Shown here piece by piece: positions 31,824 to 35,782 of a DNA stretch of 35,782 nucleotides. The stretch spans positions 4,695-40,476 of the forward strand of contig DBXQ01000064.1 of assembly GCA_002309955.1 (NCBI GenBank). Direction: 5' to 3'. Each line of letters starts with the position of its first letter. Within the stretch, counting starts at the first letter, position 1. This stretch comes from Bacteroidales bacterium UBA1208. Lineage in GTDB: Bacteria; Bacteroidota; Bacteroidia; Bacteroidales; P3. The position numbers were made by a program, and so were the translations under genes. A model generated the notes under the pieces. It was not told the origin of the DNA. It searched no databases and worked only from the letters and a program-made list of their open reading frames with translations.

Positions 31824-34382
31824 ATGGACGACAATAATACCAAAACAACCCAAACCCAAAGCGACCTTACATTCCTTGACGATAAACAGTCTGTAACGTT
31901 CCGCATAAAGGACATCGTATTCCTTCTGATACGCAACATCCACTGGTTACTTCTTTTTGCACTCATCGGTGCCGTAGTAGCAAACATATATGCACGACGA
32001 CAGGAAAAAATCTATTCCAGCCAAGCCAGAATCCTCATCCGTAGCGGCAACGACCTTGGCATCAGCGATGACGACACCCGCGAAGCGACCCTCCGCACCT
32101 CGCTGGGACTGAAACCTTTCTACTCCAGTGCCATCTACAACGAAATCCTCATTCTCACCTCTAAAACAACTATCCGTAAAGTCGTTGAAGATCTGAGTCT
32201 AAACATCACCTACTCAACAAAAACACGCTTCATCCATCGAGACAAAGACCTATATAGCACCACTCCCATTGAACTTATTCAATCCGAACAGGATGATGGA
32301 TTCACTATGCCCGGAAAAATTACCGTCACCATCCTCGACAACGACCACGCCCTACTCCGCCGTGACGGCCACCACTCCCTCTACATCCCCTTCAACAAAA
32401 CCGTCATCACTCCCATGGGCCGGTTGATGATAAGTAAAACATGGGCTTTCCAAGACGACTACATTGGCCAAGACATCGTAATCCGCAACCAACCTGTCGA
32501 AGCCGTTACCGAATACTACCGTTCAAAACTCAGCGTTGAACGTGACAACGAAAAGAACACCATCGTCAACCTCTACATGCGCGACCCTTCTGCACAACGT
32601 TGTGCAGACTTCATCAACAACCTTATACGTGTCTACAACGAAGGTGCTGTAAACGATAAAAAAAGAATCATCTCCGACACCTACAACTACATCAACGAGC
32701 GTATCAACATCATCAGCGGTGACCTCGATGCACAGGAATCGGCCATGGCCAATTACCGCAGCAGCAACGACGTTGTCACCTCAGTCTCTGTCGGCGAGAA
32801 CTACATCCACACCAGCTTCCAATCCAACCAAGAAGTCATGCGACTCCAAGCCGACCTCGAAATGGTACGTATCCTCCTAAACTCAATTCGGTCAAGCGAC
32901 GGCAGCCGTGTCATCCCCATCGGCACCATGACCAACCCCGTAATTGTACAATATCTTAACAGCTACAACCAAAACGCACAGGAAATAGCCCGCTATCATG
33001 AAATGGGTACGACAAACAACCCCGTAGCCACCAAAACTATCGAAAACCAGCGACAACTGCAACACGACCTCGCCAGCATGACTGAAGGCTACATAGCCTC
33101 ACTCGAACAACGCATCATGAACGAACGCAACATGGCAAACAGTGCATCCGCAAAAATGCGCAGCGTTCCACAAAAACAAATCTACCTCGAAGGCATGGAA
33201 CGCAACCAGAAAATCAAAGAACAACTCTACGTATCGCTCCTTACCAAACGTGAAGAACTGATGATCAGCCAACCCTCACTCGAAGGAAGTGCAAAAGTCA
33301 TTGACGCCGCACCCGTCAACAACAAACCCATCTCTCCCAACACCCCGCACCTCACCTTTATCGGATTCGTCATCGGACTGTTAATCCCTATCGCCTTCCA
33401 CCTCCTCAAACGCCTCTTCGACACCCAAGTCAAAACCTACGCCGACATCGAAGCTGCCACCACCGTCCCCTTCCTTTGCGAAATCCCCGCCTTGGAAGAG
33501 TCTGAGAACCACTCCCCAGACAAGAAAAAGAAAAAGAAAGCAAAAGAGAAAACCGACACCAAGAAAGAAAGCGAAAGTATAATCATCACCGACACCAACA
33601 ACGACGGCATCACTGAATCTTTCCGACACTTGCGTTCCAAAATCGAATTCCTCAGTGGCAAACCCGGACAGGCAAAAGTCCTGCTCTTCTCATCGCTTCA
33701 AGCCGGATCAGGTAAAACATTCACCACCAGCAATCTTGCTGCATGCATCGGCCTAACCAATAAGAAGGTTCTAATCATGGACATCGACCTTCGCAAAGCA
33801 TCTCTCTCCCACCGTTTCTACAACCGCCACAAACCAGGCATCGTAAACTACCTCACCGAGAAAGAAAACGACATCGACAAACTCATCCAACACGACATTA
33901 TTGCACCTGGTGTTGACGCTCTCTTCTCCGGCCCCATACCTCCCAACCCCGCAGAGCTGCTCAGCTCCCCACGCTTCGACCAACTCTTTGAAATACTCCG
34001 TCCCCGGTACGACTACATCATTATCGACGGCACACCTGCAGGCATGGTTGTCGACATCGACATCATCAAACACATCGCCGACCACACCTGCTTCCTAATC
34101 CGGGCACGCAAATTCGACAAACGCATGCTCCTTGACATCGAACGCCTATACCAAGAAAAAGCCTTCCCCAACATGTGCACCATACTGAACGATGTGAAAT
34201 ACGACAAACAACCCCTCTACGGTCGTCGTTACGGCTACGGATATGGGTACGGATATGGCTATGGTTACGGCTACGGATATGGCTACGGTTACGGCTACGG
34301 CAATGGACCACTAAGCGACGAAGAATCCACCGAAAACCAAAAAACAAATCCCATCCTGAACTTCTTCAAATTCAAAAAATAG
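31824..34382 (+). CDS. wzc: Wzc-like polysaccharide co-polymerase and BY-type tyrosine kinase
   Basis: An 852-residue inner-membrane protein. The Wzz domain has TM1 at about 41-56; a long coiled-coil periplasmic region spans about 250-490 (the family's GNVR region), and TM2 is at about 509-528. A lysine-rich linker (KKKKKKAKEK) leads into a cytoplasmic kinase with Walker A AGSGKT (about 625), Walker A' LIMDIDLRK (about 651) and Walker B YIIIDG (about 732). The C-terminal tyrosine cluster is extreme: twelve Tyr-Gly pairs at 803-826. Known role: cycles of tyrosine phosphorylation control chain length and the Wza channel. Kinase and membrane parts are fused, as in Proteobacteria. The stop codon lies 15 nt before the aminotransferase start. 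Confidence 0.94.
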   Translation: MDDNNTKTTQTQSDLTFLDDKQSVTFRIKDIVFLLIRNIHWLLLFALIGAVVANIYARRQEKIYSSQARILIRSGNDLGISDDDTREATLRTSLGLKPFYSSAIYNEILILTSKTTIRKVVEDLSLNITYSTKTRFIHRDKDLYSTTPIELIQSEQDDGFTMPGKITVTILDNDHALLRRDGHHSLYIPFNKTVITPMGRLMISKTWAFQDDYIGQDIVIRNQPVEAVTEYYRSKLSVERDNEKNTIVNLYMRDPSAQRCADFINNLIRVYNEGAVNDKKRIISDTYNYINERINIISGDLDAQESAMANYRSSNDVVTSVSVGENYIHTSFQSNQEVMRLQADLEMVRILLNSIRSSDGSRVIPIGTMTNPVIVQYLNSYNQNAQEIARYHEMGTTNNPVATKTIENQRQLQHDLASMTEGYIASLEQRIMNERNMANSASAKMRSVPQKQIYLEGMERNQKIKEQLYVSLLTKREELMISQPSLEGSAKVIDAAPVNNKPISPNTPHLTFIGFVIGLLIPIAFHLLKRLFDTQVKTYADIEAATTVPFLCEIPALEESENHSPDKKKKKKAKEKTDTKKESESIIITDTNNDGITESFRHLRSKIEFLSGKPGQAKVLLFSSLQAGSGKTFTTSNLAACIGLTNKKVLIMDIDLRKASLSHRFYNRHKPGIVNYLTEKENDIDKLIQHDIIAPGVDALFSGPIPPNPAELLSSPRFDQLFEILRPRYDYIIIDGTPAGMVVDIDIIKHIADHTCFLIRARKFDKRMLLDIERLYQEKAFPNMCTILNDVKYDKQPLYGRRYGYGYGYGYGYGYGYGYGYGYGYGNGPLSDEESTENQKTNPILNFFKFKK
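34230..34301 (+). repeat. Tandem hexamer-like repeat encoding (Tyr-Gly)12
   Basis: Twelve consecutive TAY-GGN codon pairs in frame with wzc. The DNA units vary at wobble positions (TACGGC, TATGGG, TACGGA, TATGGC and so on) but stay in 6-nt register, so unit gain or loss would keep the frame and change only the number of tail tyrosines. Confidence 0.9.
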
Positions 34383-34396
34383 CACCCCGAAAAACT

Positions 34397-35521
34397 GTGG
34401 AAAACCAACCCGCAACCACTGTCACAACCCCATTGCTGCCCGACCTCGACGACCTCAACCTCTTGTTGAAAGAAATCTGGGCCAGCAAATGGGTGACCAA
34501 CAACGGCCAATTCCATCAACAATTGGAAAAAGCCCTCTGTGACTACCTCAAAGTGCCCTTCATCAGCCTATTCACAAACGGCACCCTCCCGTTGCTCACC
34601 GCCCTTCAGGCACTCCGTGTCAGCGGCGAAGTAATTACTACTCCCTATAGTTTCGTCGCAACCACCCACAGTATATGGTGGAACGGCCTCAAACCAGTAT
34701 TTGTCGACATCGACCCAAACACCTGTGGACTTGACCCAGACAAAATCGAGGCTGCCATCACTCCCCGCACCACTGCCATCATGCCCGTCCATTGCTACGG
34801 AAAACCCTGCGACGGCATCCGCATACAACAAATAGCCGACAAATACGGCCTCAAAGTCATTTACGATGCAGCCCATGCTTTTGGCGTCGAAGTCAACGGG
34901 AAATCCGTACTCAACTGGGGCGACATGTCAACCCTCAGCTTCCATGCGACAAAAGTATACAACACCATTGAAGGCGGAGCCCTCATCGTACACGATGAAG
35001 CCACGAAAAAACGCATCGACTACCTCAAAAACTTCGGCTTCGAAAGCGAAACCGAAGTCGTAGCTCCCGGCATCAACGGTAAGATGGACGAAATCCGTGC
35101 GGCTATCGGACTGACTAACCTACGGAAAGTCGACCGTTCAATCGAAGCACGACACGAAGTAGCTGTCCGCTACCGCGACAGTCTCCGCCACATCAAAGGC
35201 ATCCGTTTCTTCGACGACATGCCCGGTGTAAAACACAACTACAGCTACTTCCCAATATTCGTTAATGCCGAAGAATACGGCATGACTCGCGACGAACTAT
35301 ACTACACACTAATAAAACACAACATCTACGGCCGCCGCTACTTCTACCCACTCATAAGCACCTTCGACTGCTACAGGGCACTTCCAAGCGCTTCAGCCGA
35401 CAACCTGCCCAATGCAACGCGCATCGCTAACGAAGTAATCTGCCTGCCCATACACCACGAACTGACCAACGACATTCTAAACCGCATTATCGACATCGTT
35501 TCCGCACCGAAAAAAGCATAA
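34397..35521 (+). CDS. DegT/DnrJ/EryC1/StrS-family sugar aminotransferase
   Basis: A 374-residue PLP enzyme from the GTG at 34397. Asp157 and His160 in YDAAHAFG contact the cofactor and the Schiff-base Lys is Lys186 in SFHATKVYNTIEGG. TPYSFVATTHSI (82-93) and the GKMDEIRAAIGLTNL segment are typical. Known role: transamination of a nucleotide-linked keto sugar to an amino-deoxysugar. The SFHATK form is the one I associate with the VioA/FdtB group (dTDP-4-keto or 3-keto-6-deoxyhexoses). No dTDP-sugar genes are in the window, so the substrate would come from elsewhere, or from the Gmd product. The frame is open back to 34175, but that extension overlaps the Tyr-Gly repeat in another frame and is not protein-like. 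Last gene before the operon terminator. Confidence 0.9.
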   Translation: MENQPATTVTTPLLPDLDDLNLLLKEIWASKWVTNNGQFHQQLEKALCDYLKVPFISLFTNGTLPLLTALQALRVSGEVITTPYSFVATTHSIWWNGLKPVFVDIDPNTCGLDPDKIEAAITPRTTAIMPVHCYGKPCDGIRIQQIADKYGLKVIYDAAHAFGVEVNGKSVLNWGDMSTLSFHATKVYNTIEGGALIVHDEATKKRIDYLKNFGFESETEVVAPGINGKMDEIRAAIGLTNLRKVDRSIEARHEVAVRYRDSLRHIKGIRFFDDMPGVKHNYSYFPIFVNAEEYGMTRDELYYTLIKHNIYGRRYFYPLISTFDCYRALPSASADNLPNATRIANEVICLPIHHELTNDILNRIIDIVSAPKKA

Positions 35522-35542
35522 ATTTGCCTCTTCACCAACATC

Positions 35543-35580
35543 ATGCCGCACCCTTGACAAAAGGATGCGGCATTTTTTAT
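35543..35580 (+). terminator. Rho-independent terminator of the polysaccharide operon
   Basis: ATGCCGCACCC (35543-35553) pairs with GGATGCGGCAT (35563-35573) with one mismatch around a 9-nt loop, followed by a run of six T. It begins 22 nt after the aminotransferase stop and closes the operon that began near 3451. Confidence 0.88.
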
Positions 35581-35650
35581 TTCCAGCACTCAAAGACCAA
35601 TACATTCGAAACCACAATCCAACCATCAGACCATTCCTCTCCCTAATCCT

Positions 35651-35782
35651 ACCCGATTTGGATTCAACGCATGCCCTTTTCCGCGAATCTCCCCTAACCT
35701 GCGCCCATGTCCCTTTCGCACTGCCCCTGGTTCGCTCTTTCACCTACCCTCCCCCCTCAGTTCTTCCTCAGTTCTCCTTCTG
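35651..35782 (+). repeat. Right-hand flanking repeats (incomplete at the window edge)
   Basis: ACCCGATTTGGA (35651-35662) resembles the intergenic word GACCGATTTGGG at 3241 and 22873. CCTTTCGCACTGCC at about 35711-35725 recurs near 3266-3279 (CCTTTCGCACTGCC). The last 23 nt (35760-35782) are identical to 3046-3068, so the sequence left of the operon is partly repeated to its right, and the second copy continues beyond the window. Confidence 0.6.

Noticed and set aside
34230..34301. Regular repeat that might be taken for a CRISPR or minisatellite
   Set aside because: There are no spacers and the units are in-frame Tyr-Gly codons of wzc, so it is a coding repeat.
34175..34396. N-terminal extension of the aminotransferase frame rich in Arg, Leu and Trp
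   Set aside because: It is the +2 reading of the Tyr-Gly repeat of wzc. The aminotransferase fold begins after the GTG at 34397, which lies 15 nt after the wzc stop.

Overview
The window looks like a capsular or O-antigen polysaccharide locus of a Bacteroidales bacterium (Bacteroides/Prevotella-like). The evidence is Bacteroidetes-type promoters (TTG, about 20 nt, TAnnTTTG), a UpxY-type NusG paralogue as first gene of the operon, few Shine-Dalgarno sequences, mid-40s GC by eye, and a Bacteroidales-style M49 peptidase next door. All 32 genes I call are on the + strand. No rRNA, tRNA, CRISPR, transposase or integrase was seen.

Layout. Positions 1-1427 hold the 3' part of a DPP III-like metallopeptidase, closed by a strong terminator. 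A stand-alone GT2 glycosyltransferase (1848-2936) follows behind its own promoter. A 770-nt gap carries hairpins, dispersed repeats, a promoter and a roughly 250-nt structured leader. The main operon runs from 3707 to 35521 and ends at a terminator. It contains upxY; an initiating sugar-phosphate transferase of unusual build; Wzm, gmd, fcl and Wzt (ABC exporter plus GDP-L-fucose synthesis); and two GT2 enzymes. Next comes an acyl/aminoacyl activation block (adenylation domain, GNAT, DUF1919, ATP-grasp, carrier protein), then a deacetylase, two more GT2 enzymes and a multi-spanning membrane protein. A very AT-rich two-gene insert follows (20995-22776). After it come a GT4, a sugar-transfer-associated ATP-grasp, a UDP-HexNAc 4-epimerase, a second GT4, a PaaK/CapK-like adenylate-forming enzyme, a hexapeptide acyltransferase, a DUF354 protein and a second deacetylase-like protein. 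The operon closes with Wza-like, Wzc-like and DegT aminotransferase genes.

How the parts probably work together. UpxY would allow transcription through the very long operon. The phosphoglycosyl transferase starts the glycan on undecaprenyl phosphate. Gmd and Fcl supply GDP-fucose, the epimerase supplies UDP-GalNAc (or its uronic acid), and DegT supplies an amino-deoxysugar. Seven nucleotide-sugar-type glycosyltransferases build the chain. Wzt/Wzm would move it across the inner membrane, and Wza/Wzc handle outer-membrane export and its control. The adenylation/GNAT/carrier block and the PaaK-like block suggest that the glycan carries an acyl or aminoacyl group, possibly on the amino sugar.

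The most unusual points are the AT-rich two-gene cassette with its own promoter inside a glycan operon, the carrier-protein decoration module, and a family of seven short repeats in both orientations placed almost only at gene junctions. Others are the combined ABC-exporter plus Wza/Wzc architecture, the initiating transferase without a visible membrane re-entrant helix, and a (Tyr-Gly)12 tail on the Wzc kinase. Functions are read from motifs and context only; no database search was possible.
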